NCBI GenBank assembly: GCA_965216695.1
Contig: OZ244212.1
Span: 682,001-746,000, forward strand
DNA length: 64,000 nucleotides
Origin: G965216695 sp965216695
Lineage (GTDB): Bacteria > Pseudomonadota > Gammaproteobacteria > Pseudomonadales > Azotimanducaceae
Direction of reading: 5' to 3'
Below the pieces are notes generated by a model. It worked only from the letters and a program-made list of their open reading frames with translations, did not search any database and was not told where the DNA came from. This document shows positions 51,078 through 59,596 of the stretch, piece after piece; the stretch's first letter is position 1, and each line of letters starts with the position of its first letter. A program made the translations under genes and the position numbers.

Positions 51078-52904
51078 ATGCAGCGGCTACCTTTGATTGT
51101 AGGCTTCGGCGGCGTTAACTCAGCCGGCCGCGCCTCGTTCCACCACGCCTACCGGCGGATGGTAGCTGATGCGCTGGATGAAGGTCGCGCGAGTGCGATG
51201 TACCAGAGCCTGGCAACTCTGATGCGGCTGGACGCCAACTCGGCGGACGCCGAAGCGCGACAGCACATACGCAATCACACGCTGATTCGTCAGATTGAGC
51301 GACCCGAGCTCAGGCAGCTGAATGCGCGCCAGCGCGTCAGCCTTTCCGACGCCCAGTTCACCGTTTCTACGCGCCAGTTGCCAGAGCCGTTGCCCGAGGG
51401 CTGGCGGGTCGTGCGCGAAGCGGATGGCGTGTCGTTCATTCACGCGGGCACCATGGACATTCAACTTCCGGACACAAAAACCGCACGCGTTACGTCTGCC
51501 GGGCAGCTCCCGTCCGGCTTCGACCCGGCGGCTCTGTATCAATCGCGCAACCACCCACGTGGGCTGCAGCTAACGGTATTCGCGGCGTCCGACGCGCTGC
51601 GCTCCACCGGCATCGATCTGGAGCACATCAAGCGCGCACTCGCTCCCGATCAGATCGGCGTGTACTCGGGCAGCGCAATGGGTCAACTCGACGCCGAAGG
51701 CTATGGCGGTCTGTTGCAGAATCTGCTCCTCGGCCGCCGTCCCACGGCGAAGAACGTACCTCTGGGCCTGCCGGAGATGCCAGGTGACTTCATAAACGCG
51801 TACGTATTGGGGTCGACGGGAGAAACGGCCGGGATCATAGGCGCTTGCGCCACGTTTCTTTACAACCTGAAGTTCGCGATGGATGCGATTCGCACGGGCA
51901 ACGTTCGCATGGCGGTGGTCGGCAACGCAGAAGCCCCGATCGTCCCGGAAGTAATCGAAGGCTACCGCACGATGGGAGCGCTGGCTGAAGACGAATCGCT
52001 GATGGCGCTCGACGATTCGTCTATAACCGACCATCGCCGCGCGTGCCGGCCGTTCTCTTCCAACAGCGGATTCACGGTCGCCGAGAGCGCAATCTATGCT
52101 GTGCTGATGGACGACGAACTGGCGATGCAGCTTGGCGCACGTAACCTCGGCGGAATCGGCGACGTATTCATCAATGCCGACGGGTTCAAGAAGTCCATTC
52201 CGGGACCCGGCGTTGGCAACTACCTGACGTTCGGTAAGGCCATGGCAGCAACCCGTGCGATTCTTGGGGACGAAGGGTTGCGCCATCGCACACACGTGCA
52301 GGCGCACGGCACCGGTACACCGCAAAACCGCGTAACCGAGTCGCACATTCTGGATCAGCTTGCGGGCATTTTCGGTATCTCGGCACTCCCGGTCGCCGCA
52401 ATCAAGTCGTACGTCGGGCATTCAATGGCGCCGGCGTCCGCAGACCAGCTGGCCGCCGTACTGGGCGTATGGGAGGACGGCATCGTGCCGGGCATCTTGA
52501 CCGTCGACCACATCGCCGACGACGTTCATCAGCGACACCTTCGCTTTCCACTGCAACACCTGGAGTTGGACCCTGCCGAATGCGACGCTGCATTGATCAA
52601 TTCCAAGGGGTTCGGCGGCAACAATGCCACCGGACTCGTAGTGGCACCGCGCGTGTGTGACGATCTTATCGCCGCGCGCTGGGGCCGCTCCGCGCTGAAC
52701 GACTATCGTCGCAAGCGCGAATCAACCGACGAGCGCGCGCGCGATTACGATGAGCGCATGAAACGCGAAACGCTACCGTCGATCTATCACTTCGGCGAAG
52801 GCGTCCTGGATGCGGAAGGTCTAACCATCGACCCCGAGCACATCGGCGTATCCGGCTACGGGATCCCGATCGACCTCAACGTTCCGAACCCCTACACCGA
52901 CTGA
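51078..52904 (+). CDS. fabY: beta-ketoacyl-ACP synthase, FabY-like
   Basis: 608 aa, much longer than FabB/FabF (about 410), the size of Pseudomonas aeruginosa FabY, which starts fatty-acid synthesis by condensing acetyl-CoA with malonyl-ACP. An extended N-terminal domain (1-150) precedes the thiolase-like core: active Cys 257 in IIGACATF, His 410 in HVQAHGTGTPQN, Lys 443 and His 448 in IKSYVGHSMAPAS. C-terminal tail (about 540-608) is charged. Placement beside the fused carboxylase suggests one initiation module. Confidence 0.88.
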   Translation: MQRLPLIVGFGGVNSAGRASFHHAYRRMVADALDEGRASAMYQSLATLMRLDANSADAEARQHIRNHTLIRQIERPELRQLNARQRVSLSDAQFTVSTRQLPEPLPEGWRVVREADGVSFIHAGTMDIQLPDTKTARVTSAGQLPSGFDPAALYQSRNHPRGLQLTVFAASDALRSTGIDLEHIKRALAPDQIGVYSGSAMGQLDAEGYGGLLQNLLLGRRPTAKNVPLGLPEMPGDFINAYVLGSTGETAGIIGACATFLYNLKFAMDAIRTGNVRMAVVGNAEAPIVPEVIEGYRTMGALAEDESLMALDDSSITDHRRACRPFSSNSGFTVAESAIYAVLMDDELAMQLGARNLGGIGDVFINADGFKKSIPGPGVGNYLTFGKAMAATRAILGDEGLRHRTHVQAHGTGTPQNRVTESHILDQLAGIFGISALPVAAIKSYVGHSMAPASADQLAAVLGVWEDGIVPGILTVDHIADDVHQRHLRFPLQHLELDPAECDAALINSKGFGGNNATGLVVAPRVCDDLIAARWGRSALNDYRRKRESTDERARDYDERMKRETLPSIYHFGEGVLDAEGLTIDPEHIGVSGYGIPIDLNVPNPYTD

Positions 52905-52924
52905 GGATCCCCGCAGCGTAGACG

Positions 52925-53716
52925 TCAGTGCAGTACGTCCGGTTCCATCCCGGCCAGCGCTTGCAACTCCTGCTCCAGCAACCGCTCGGCGCCCTGTGGC
53001 AGTTCAGCCTGGCACAGTGACTCCACCAGATCTTTCGCGAGGTTGAACGCGCCAAGGCGCCGCCAGGTTTGCGCACGCTGTAGTCCCAGCTCGAACGAAT
53101 CGGGCACTATCGCAAGCTGACACTCCAACGCGTCGAGAACTTCGTGCAACATGCCAACCGCAAGCCATTGGTATTTCACGTTGTTCAACATACGCAGAGC
53201 TATGGTGATGGTATCGGCATCCGCCAGCGCAACCCGGCGAAACGTATCCGCATCCTGCCCCGCTGCCGTCGCGCCTCGCTCCACCCAGGCATCGATATCG
53301 ACCAACTCCAGTGCAGCAGGATCAACGAAACGGTCACCGCTACGGCACAGAAAGTGACCGGGATAGTTAACCCCGCACATCGCGCCGCCCTGATGTCGTG
53401 TCAACTCACATAGCAGCACAGCCATTGTAATCGGCAGCCCGCTCCGGTGTTGGAGCACCCAGCTGAGACAACTCGCGGATTCCGCATCGGCCTCTTCTAC
53501 GGGCATTGCGTATCCGCACCGCGCCAGGTAGTCCCATGCAGGCACATTCAACGGTTGACCTTCGCACAGTGCAACGATCCGGGAACGCAGCGCAGATGTT
53601 TCAAGATCCGGCACCACAAGACGGTTGACCAGCAACGCCGCGTCCAATGGCGGCGCGTCCGGTTGCAGTTCAGCGAAAGACTCCACCAGATCGCCTATGT
53701 CAGCGGATTCGCGCAT
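52925..53716 (-). CDS. SirB1 family transglutaminase-like/TPR protein
   Basis: 263 aa. Transglutaminase-core-like domain with RSGLPITMAVLLCELTRHQG, GVNYPGHFLCRSGDRFVDPA, lacking an obvious classical Cys-His-Asp triad. C-terminal TPR-like helices (about 190-260), WLAVGMLHEVLDALECQLAI. Function of SirB1 family unsettled. The start overlaps prfC by 1 bp (TGATG); last gene of the holD-rimI-prfC unit. Confidence 0.85.
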   Translation of the reverse strand: MRESADIGDLVESFAELQPDAPPLDAALLVNRLVVPDLETSALRSRIVALCEGQPLNVPAWDYLARCGYAMPVEEADAESASCLSWVLQHRSGLPITMAVLLCELTRHQGGAMCGVNYPGHFLCRSGDRFVDPAALELVDIDAWVERGATAAGQDADTFRRVALADADTITIALRMLNNVKYQWLAVGMLHEVLDALECQLAIVPDSFELGLQRAQTWRRLGAFNLAKDLVESLCQAELPQGAERLLEQELQALAGMEPDVLH

Positions 53717-55290
53717 CAGTGTTCCCGGGTTTCACTGAAACGCACGTCCGGCCATCGTTCTTCAACCACCTGCAGATTCGCCCGCGTGGGCGCGAGGTAA
53801 GTGAGATAGCCGCCGCCATCGTCCGCGAGATTTTCAAAAGCTTTGCGCTTGAACTCCTCCAGCATCTTCGCGTCGTCGCATTGCACCCAACGAACCGTGT
53901 ACAACGTAACGGACTCATACACACAATCGGCGCGGTATTCGTCGGCAAGCCGAAACGCGACCAGATCGAATTGCAACGTGCCAACCGCACCAACGATCAG
54001 ATCGTTGTTGCGATGCGGCTTGAATACCTGGGTCGCGCCCTCTTCGGCGAGTTGCGTTAACCCTTTTTCCAGTTGCTTAGAACGCAGTGGGTCACGCACC
54101 CTGACCCGGCGGAAGAGTTCAGGCGCGAAATTGGGTACACCGAGAAATCGCAGCGATTCCCCTTCGGTAAACGAGTCGCCGATCTGGATCGTGCCGTGGT
54201 TGTGCAACCCCAGAATATCGCCGGGACGCGCCTTGTCCGCAGACACTCGGTCCCCGGCCATGAAGGTCACCGCATCGGAAACCTTAACGTCTTTGCCGAG
54301 CCGCACGTGCCGTAACTTGCGCCCCTGCTCAAACGTTCCCGAACAGATGCGCAGAAACGCAATCCTGTCGCGATGCTTGGGATCCATGTTGGCCTGAATC
54401 TTGAACACAAACCCCGAAAACTTGTCCTCTTCCGGCAAGACAACGCGGGTCTCGGTGGGACGGGGCTGCGGCGGCGGGGCGATTTCGACGAAGTCGTCCA
54501 ACAACTGTTGAACGCCGAAGTTTCCGAGCGCGGTGCCGAAGTACACGGGCGTCTGTCGGCCTTCGTCGAACGCGCGGGCGTCGAAATCGTGGCTCGCACC
54601 GCGTACCAGTTCGACCTGGTCGACCACTTCCTCATACAGGTCACCCAGATAGGATCGCGCCGCATCGGATGCAAGACCGGCGATCACGGCGTAGTCGTGA
54701 ACGCGGTCACCACGCCCCTGCTCATAGCAGATGATCTGATCGTTCCGCAGATCGTAGACACCACGAAAATCTCGCCCCATGCCGATAGGCCAGTTCATGG
54801 GTGCGCATTCGATGTCGAGAATCTCTTCGATTTCGTCGAGCAACTCGATCGGGTCGCGAATCTCCCGATCCAGTTTGTTCACGAACGTCAATATTGGTGT
54901 ATCTCGCAGACGGCACACTTCCATCAGCTTGATGGTTCTAGGTTCGACGCCGCGCGCGCCGTCGATCACCATCAATGACGAATCCACGGCGGTTAGCGTG
55001 CGGTACGTGTCTTCCGAAAAATCCTCGTGACCGGGCGTGTCGAGCAGGTTGATGAGCTTGTCCCGGTAAGGGAACTGCATCACCGACGTAGTAACGCTGA
55101 TTCCACGTTGCTGCTCCATCGCCATCCAGTCCGACGTGGCGTGCCGGTCAGACTTCCGCGCCTTGACCGTTCCGGCCAGTTTGATTGCCTTGCCGAACAG
55201 CAGCAGCTTTTCGGTAATCGTCGTCTTTCCGGCATCCGGATGAGAAATGATCGCAAAGGTTTTCCGGGGAGCCGATTCATACTCGGACAT
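53716..55290 (-). CDS. prfC: peptide chain release factor 3
   Basis: 524 aa. G domain motifs: AIISHPDAGKTTITEKL (G1), DTPGHEDFSEDT (G3), NKLDREIRDPIELLDEI (G4). Domain II with FSGFVFKIQANMDPKHRDRI and domain III complete it. GTPase that removes RF1/RF2 from the ribosome. Follows rimI by 52 bp, as in the E. coli holD-rimI-(yjjG)-prfC order. Confidence 0.96.
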   Translation of the reverse strand: MSEYESAPRKTFAIISHPDAGKTTITEKLLLFGKAIKLAGTVKARKSDRHATSDWMAMEQQRGISVTTSVMQFPYRDKLINLLDTPGHEDFSEDTYRTLTAVDSSLMVIDGARGVEPRTIKLMEVCRLRDTPILTFVNKLDREIRDPIELLDEIEEILDIECAPMNWPIGMGRDFRGVYDLRNDQIICYEQGRGDRVHDYAVIAGLASDAARSYLGDLYEEVVDQVELVRGASHDFDARAFDEGRQTPVYFGTALGNFGVQQLLDDFVEIAPPPQPRPTETRVVLPEEDKFSGFVFKIQANMDPKHRDRIAFLRICSGTFEQGRKLRHVRLGKDVKVSDAVTFMAGDRVSADKARPGDILGLHNHGTIQIGDSFTEGESLRFLGVPNFAPELFRRVRVRDPLRSKQLEKGLTQLAEEGATQVFKPHRNNDLIVGAVGTLQFDLVAFRLADEYRADCVYESVTLYTVRWVQCDDAKMLEEFKRKAFENLADDGGGYLTYLAPTRANLQVVEERWPDVRFSETREH

Positions 55291-55342
55291 CGATTACGCT
55301 CTCGAGCCTGGCGGAAAAAGGCGCGGATTATACAAGACCCGT

Positions 55343-55816
55343 TCAGTCTGTCCCGGTCTGCACGGAGAAGTAGTCGCCGAGATCGAGCGCGAGCACCAGC
55401 GCATCTTCCCTGCCCCGGTCCGCCGCATAGTAGTCTTTGCGCACGCCAATCTGTGCAAATCCCGCGCTGCGATACAGCGCCAGGGCCACGTGGTTAGACG
55501 GACGCACCTCCAGAAACAATCGTCGCGCGCCGCGATCGAACGCGCACAGGAGCAGATGCGCCAGCAGCTGCCGGCCCAACCCTTCTCCCTGGCGGTCGCG
55601 GCGTATACAGATGTTCATCAGATGCGCTTCCCCCGCTCCGGACGTTACGACGCCGTGCCCGCACAGTTCACCATCCAGCACGAGCACCCAGCAATCGCAG
55701 CCTTCCCGCAGGCAATCAGCAAAGTTGCGTTCGGACCAGGGGAACGCGTACGCACGTAGTTCGTTCTCGGCGACGCGTGGGAGATCAGCGTCGCCCATAC
55801 GCCGAAACTGCGTCAT
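55343..55816 (-). CDS. rimI: ribosomal protein S18 alanine N-acetyltransferase RimI (GNAT)
   Basis: 157 aa from ATG 55816 (MTQFRRMGDADLPRVAENE). GNAT fold: AYAFPWSERNFADCLREG, acetyl-CoA motif RRDRQGEGLGRQLLAHLL, LEVRPSNHVALALYRSAGFA, KDYYAADRGREDALVLALDL. The FPWSE motif is typical of RimI. ATGA overlap with holD upstream supports the holD-rimI identity. Confidence 0.93.
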   Translation of the reverse strand: MTQFRRMGDADLPRVAENELRAYAFPWSERNFADCLREGCDCWVLVLDGELCGHGVVTSGAGEAHLMNICIRRDRQGEGLGRQLLAHLLLCAFDRGARRLFLEVRPSNHVALALYRSAGFAQIGVRKDYYAADRGREDALVLALDLGDYFSVQTGTD

Positions 55817-56460
55817 TCGCAGAGGCGACGCCACAAGTCGCGTTTCGCTGACGAATCCAGCGCCAATTGCTCGAGCGGCGGCAACGCGACGACGCGGGCT
55901 TCGTACGATTGCGCGTGTAGCGAATCCGCCACGTCGTCGCATAAAATCAGCACCGAGGCTTCGATCTCATCAATTCGGGCCTGCACGAACGCATTGAGTG
56001 CTCGCCCGGCCGCATCTGCGCCGTACCGCATTCCGGCATCTGTGAATTCATCGCCACCCGGGGGCCACACAAACGCGGTCGGCTGCGGCTTGGCCGCTTC
56101 ACCCATCGCAACGACGACATCCCGCAGAAGCCGCTGATGCAATTTGAAGGAGGACTGAGACGCAATCAACACAGTATTGCCACTGCTGAGCGCAACCAGC
56201 GCCATCTCGACGTGAGGTACGCGATCGGCGGTCTCTGCGGCATCGGGGGGTACTTCGGGCACCGCCGGAACTGAGTCCTGCCGCGACTCCACTGAGGGCG
56301 GCGATTCGCGGTCGCCCGACGCGTCGCTCGCCGCGACGCCTCCGGCGCGCCCTGACCTATCCTCGCTGTCGGCCGACACCGCAAGCAGTTCCCGAGGATC
56401 CGGCCGCAACCGATACCAGTCGATTCCCATGTCGGCCAGCAGCCGGTGTTTGCGATCCAT
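55813..56460 (-). CDS. holD: probable DNA polymerase III psi subunit HolD
   Basis: 215 aa from ATG 56460. N-terminus MDRKHRLLADMGIDWYRLRP resembles the psi start (short peptide that binds the clamp loader). C-terminus ALDSSAKRDLWRRLCE resembles the psi end. Between lies a 65-residue acidic, Pro-rich insert (about 30-90), making the protein larger than E. coli psi (137 aa). The ATGA overlap with rimI reproduces E. coli gene order. Chi is at 31510. Identity rests on ends plus synteny. Confidence 0.7.
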   Translation of the reverse strand: MDRKHRLLADMGIDWYRLRPDPRELLAVSADSEDRSGRAGGVAASDASGDRESPPSVESRQDSVPAVPEVPPDAAETADRVPHVEMALVALSSGNTVLIASQSSFKLHQRLLRDVVVAMGEAAKPQPTAFVWPPGGDEFTDAGMRYGADAAGRALNAFVQARIDEIEASVLILCDDVADSLHAQSYEARVVALPPLEQLALDSSAKRDLWRRLCE

Positions 56461-56582
56461 AATCGTTTCGGTATCCCCGAGTCTGCTAGCATTGTAACGC
56501 GTCGTGACGCATCGCCGAACGGCTGGCGCTGCCCGCGCACCACACACCGCGAAAGCGCGATATACAACACGGAAGACCCCGC

Positions 56583-57641
56583 ATGAAGTATCTGACGGAC
56601 GACGTGCGCATCACCGGCATGCAGCAGGTAATGCCTCCAGACACCCTGCTCAACGAGTTGCCGATCGACGACGCTGCGTCTCAGCTGATCTTCGCCACGC
56701 GCCAGCAGATCGCCAACATAGTGCACGGCAAAGATCCGCGGCTTCTGGCCGTGGTGGGTCCGTGCTCGATCCATGACCCGGACGCGGCGCTGGAATACGC
56801 GAAACGACTTCACGGCTACGCTCAAACCCTCGACGACGCGCTTGTCGTCATCATGCGCGTCTATTTCGAGAAGCCGAGGACGACCGTGGGCTGGAAGGGC
56901 CTGATCAACGATCCCCGACTGAACAACTCCTACGACATCAACGAAGGACTGCGCGTTGCACGCGGCCTGCTTAGGGATATTGCGTCCATCGGCATTGGTA
57001 CCGGCACCGAATATCTGGACCCGATCACGCCTCAGTATCTGGGTGACCTGGTGTCGTGGGGCGCGATCGGTGCACGCACAACGGAAAGCCAGGTGCACCG
57101 CCAGCTTGCGTCGGGATTGTCCTGTCCGATCGGGTTCAAAAACAGCACCGACGGTTCCGTTCAGGTGGCGGTAGACGCCGTTAAATCGGCATCCAATTCG
57201 CACATCTTCCTGTCTGTCACCAAACAGGGACACAGCGCCATATTCTCAACATCGGGCAATCTGGATTGCCACGTGATTCTGCGCGGCGGCGGCGGCAAGA
57301 CAAACTACGACAATCCGTCCGTGCACTACGCCAGCCGACTCCTGGAACAAGCCAAACTCGACCGCCGCGTGATGGTGGATATGAGCCACGCCAACAGCAA
57401 CAAGGATCACAACCGACAAATTGCCGTATGCGACGATCTATGTGCGCAACTCGCGAACGGCGAGGAGCGTCTGCTGGGGGTAATGGTGGAAAGCAATCTG
57501 GTCGCCGGCAATCAGAAGATCGGCCCACGCGATTCGCTGACCTACGGTCAGAGCATCACAGACGCCTGTATCGGTTGGGACGATACGGAGCAGGTACTGG
57601 ACAAGCTCGCTGACGCGAGTCGTAAGCGTATGGGGCGATAG
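56583..57641 (+). CDS. 3-deoxy-7-phosphoheptulonate (DAHP) synthase, class I
   Basis: 352 aa, AroF/G/H type. Motifs: VVGPCSIHDPDAALEYAKRL, RVYFEKPRTTVGWKGLINDP, GTEYLDPITPQYLGDLVSWG, RGGGGKTNYDN, MVDMSHANSNKDH. First step of the shikimate pathway, from PEP and erythrose 4-phosphate. Which feedback isoform is not decidable by eye. Divergent from holD across a 122-bp gap. Confidence 0.95.
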   Translation: MKYLTDDVRITGMQQVMPPDTLLNELPIDDAASQLIFATRQQIANIVHGKDPRLLAVVGPCSIHDPDAALEYAKRLHGYAQTLDDALVVIMRVYFEKPRTTVGWKGLINDPRLNNSYDINEGLRVARGLLRDIASIGIGTGTEYLDPITPQYLGDLVSWGAIGARTTESQVHRQLASGLSCPIGFKNSTDGSVQVAVDAVKSASNSHIFLSVTKQGHSAIFSTSGNLDCHVILRGGGGKTNYDNPSVHYASRLLEQAKLDRRVMVDMSHANSNKDHNRQIAVCDDLCAQLANGEERLLGVMVESNLVAGNQKIGPRDSLTYGQSITDACIGWDDTEQVLDKLADASRKRMGR

Positions 57642-57710
57642 AGTCGAGCGCACGTTGCCGCATAGGTCCTTCGGGCAAATCCGAGGCGCCGCATCGCTGT
57701 GGCACTGAGC

Positions 57711-57770
57711 GTGCGCTCCGCGCTCCCCTCAATCCGCGGTCTGCCCTGCGGTCAGCCCGCGTCTTTCGGC
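57711..57770 (+). repeat. left 60-bp inverted repeat around GNAT gene
   Basis: 51 of 60 bases match the reverse complement of 58527-58586, with the 21-bp block CTGCCCTGCGGTCAGCCCGCG (57741-57761) identical apart from orientation. The two repeats bracket the AT-richer GNAT gene and may be dispersed repeat or cassette ends. Confidence 0.8.
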
Positions 57771-57901
57771 ACCCCATCATTGCCGTCTCGACGCGCCCCT
57801 GGCGTTTGACAATGGGGCGTCGCCACTGCATGAGAGCCGACACGTAACCTACGATGGGTTTGTTTGTGCGAAGGGATCGACCCCAACTATCGGTTGGCGC
57901 G

Positions 57902-58351
57902 ATGACCAAGCGAATGATTACCGTTAACAAGATTGGAGCTCTACCAGAAGACTTACCGATACTGAACGACAGAGCCGAAAATGAAGGCTTCCGCTTTCTC
58001 ACGCGCCTTGTTCAAGAATTCGATAGCGGCACAAATACGTTCGCTAGACCTGGCGAAGCCCTGTTTGAGGTTCGTGATCAAGAGAGGCTTATCGGTGTCG
58101 GAGGTCTAAACATCGATCCATACCACGATGAACCGCATATTGGCAGAGTTCGTCGTCTGTACATCGATCCAGATTATCGGCGTCAGGGGATAGGCAGATC
58201 ACTAATGAGCGCTATCGAAAAACTGGCATGCGGCTCGTTTTCTGAGCTGCGGTTGCGAACCGATACGATTGAAGGTGCTCAATTTTATGAAAACCTGGGA
58301 TATCGGAGGATTCACGGAGCAAAGCACTCGTCACACGCCAAGACTCTCTGA
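57902..58351 (+). CDS. GNAT family N-acetyltransferase
   Basis: 149 aa from ATG 57902 (MTKRMITVNKIGALPEDLPI). Acetyl-CoA motif DPDYRRQGIGRSLMSAIEKL and the C-terminal AQFYENLGYRRI are standard GNAT. Codon and base composition are AT-richer than neighbours, and inverted repeats of 60 bp stand on both sides. Substrate unknown. I read it as a small transferred cassette. Confidence 0.8.
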   Translation: MTKRMITVNKIGALPEDLPILNDRAENEGFRFLTRLVQEFDSGTNTFARPGEALFEVRDQERLIGVGGLNIDPYHDEPHIGRVRRLYIDPDYRRQGIGRSLMSAIEKLACGSFSELRLRTDTIEGAQFYENLGYRRIHGAKHSSHAKTL

Positions 58352-58526
58352 GTAGAATGCCGCCGGCAATGCACGGCTGATATGTTGTACCCCGCTCATG
58401 GCCGAATAGACGCGTCCACCAAAGACGTGTGTCGTCCGCGAGTTCATCGCCATCGTTCACGCTGCGCTGTGCTGGCTACCCGCAAGCAGACTCCGGGGAC
58501 CGCGTTGTCGGGGCGTTGCCGAATCG

Positions 58527-58586
58527 GCCGAGCGGCGCGGGCTGACCGCAGGGCAGAACGCGGCGCGAGGGAAGCGCAGAGCGCAC
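58527..58586 (-). repeat. right 60-bp inverted repeat around GNAT gene
   Basis: Reverse-complement partner of 57711-57770 (51/60 identical, no gaps). The distance between outer ends is 876 bp. No transposase is present. Confidence 0.8.
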
Positions 58587-58646
58587 GATTCGGGTCCCGA
58601 TAACGCGATCGCCGAGGTCTGCTCGCCAACAACAGCAATACGACAA

Positions 58647-59009
58647 CTACGCGCCCGCGTACTCGACCTCGGTTCTGGCCGCCATCACAAAGTCATTCCC
58701 GTGCAAGCCGCCAATCGTGTGCGTCCACCACCGGACTTCGACCCGACCCCAGTCGAGGGTCAGCCGCGGATGATGGTCAGCGTCGTCGGCGATTCGTCCG
58801 ATCGCAGCGGCAAACGCAATCGCACCCGAGAACGCTTTCACGTCGAACGTCTTGCAGACGTTCGGATGGGGTTCTGCTTCGATGCGCCAACCAGGAAGCT
58901 GCACAAGCCATCGATCGACGGCGTCCATGGATATGGGTGCTTCGTCGTCCGCGCAACGCACGCACGATTGAGCGGCCAACGTCTGGGTCACTTCCGGTAT
59001 CGCTGCCAT
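58647..59009 (-). CDS. phhB: pterin-4a-carbinolamine dehydratase PhhB
   Basis: 120 aa. Motifs WLVQLPGWRIEAEPH, KTFDVKAFSGAIAFAAAIGR, DDADHHPRLTLDWGRVEVRW, WTHTIGGLHGNDFVMAAR. Regenerates the pterin cofactor; the HHP active-site His pair is present. The start overlaps the msrQ 3' end by 22 bp. No phhA in the window. Confidence 0.92.
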   Translation of the reverse strand: MAAIPEVTQTLAAQSCVRCADDEAPISMDAVDRWLVQLPGWRIEAEPHPNVCKTFDVKAFSGAIAFAAAIGRIADDADHHPRLTLDWGRVEVRWWTHTIGGLHGNDFVMAARTEVEYAGA

Positions 59010-59596
59010 AGTCGTTCACCTGCCAGAATTGCTACTACGAGGGTATACGCGAACCACTCCAGATAGCCATCCTTGGTAAGCCACAGAAGGTGCAACAACG
59101 CGGCCGCGGTGGCCGGGTAAACAAGACGATGCAGAACGCGCCAGCGGGACGCCAGGCGCCGCCGCCAACCGTTGGTGGACGTCACCGCGAGCGGCAACAA
59201 AAGCAGCAACGCCGCAAACCCTACGGTAACGTATGGCCGTTCAGCAACCTCGCGTACCAAAGCGGTCCACGCGAAGCCCACGTAGAAATATTGAAACGAC
59301 ACGAGATGCAGCACGGCGTACACGAACGTAGCGACCCCGAGCTTACGGCGGTGACGCGCAATCTGTGAGAACCCGAGCCGCCGCAGCGGCGAAACGGCGA
59401 GTGTCGCGATCAGCAGACGTAAGCTCCATTCACCGAGGAAATGTACGGTCGCCTCACCAGGGTCTCCGCCCAGCATAGTTCCCGGTTGCCGGATGTCGCT
59501 CACAATCGCGAAAAGCAACCAAGCACCCGGCAACAGCACGAGCGCCCAGAGTGCAAACGCCGTCGCCCGAGAAAGTGTTGCAGTACCGGCGCTCAA
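58988..59596 (-). CDS. msrQ: MsrQ, heme-binding membrane subunit of MsrPQ
   Basis: 202 aa. The TTG start at 59596 overlaps the msrP stop as TTGA, the best coupling; the frame upstream has no TM or family sequence. Six TM helices (ferric-reductase-like), RRLGFSQIARHRRKLGVATF, SRWRVLHRLVYPATAAALLH with the heme His residues. Passes quinol electrons to MsrP for repair of periplasmic methionine sulfoxide. Confidence 0.9.
   Translation of the reverse strand: MSAGTATLSRATAFALWALVLLPGAWLLFAIVSDIRQPGTMLGGDPGEATVHFLGEWSLRLLIATLAVSPLRRLGFSQIARHRRKLGVATFVYAVLHLVSFQYFYVGFAWTALVREVAERPYVTVGFAALLLLLPLAVTSTNGWRRRLASRWRVLHRLVYPATAAALLHLLWLTKDGYLEWFAYTLVVAILAGERLWQRYRK

Noticed and set aside
57642..58646. 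integron gene cassette (GNAT genes are common cassettes)
   Set aside because: I could not find attC-like core sites (GTTRRRY/RYYYAAC pair) at the borders, and the flanking inverted repeats explain the structure better.
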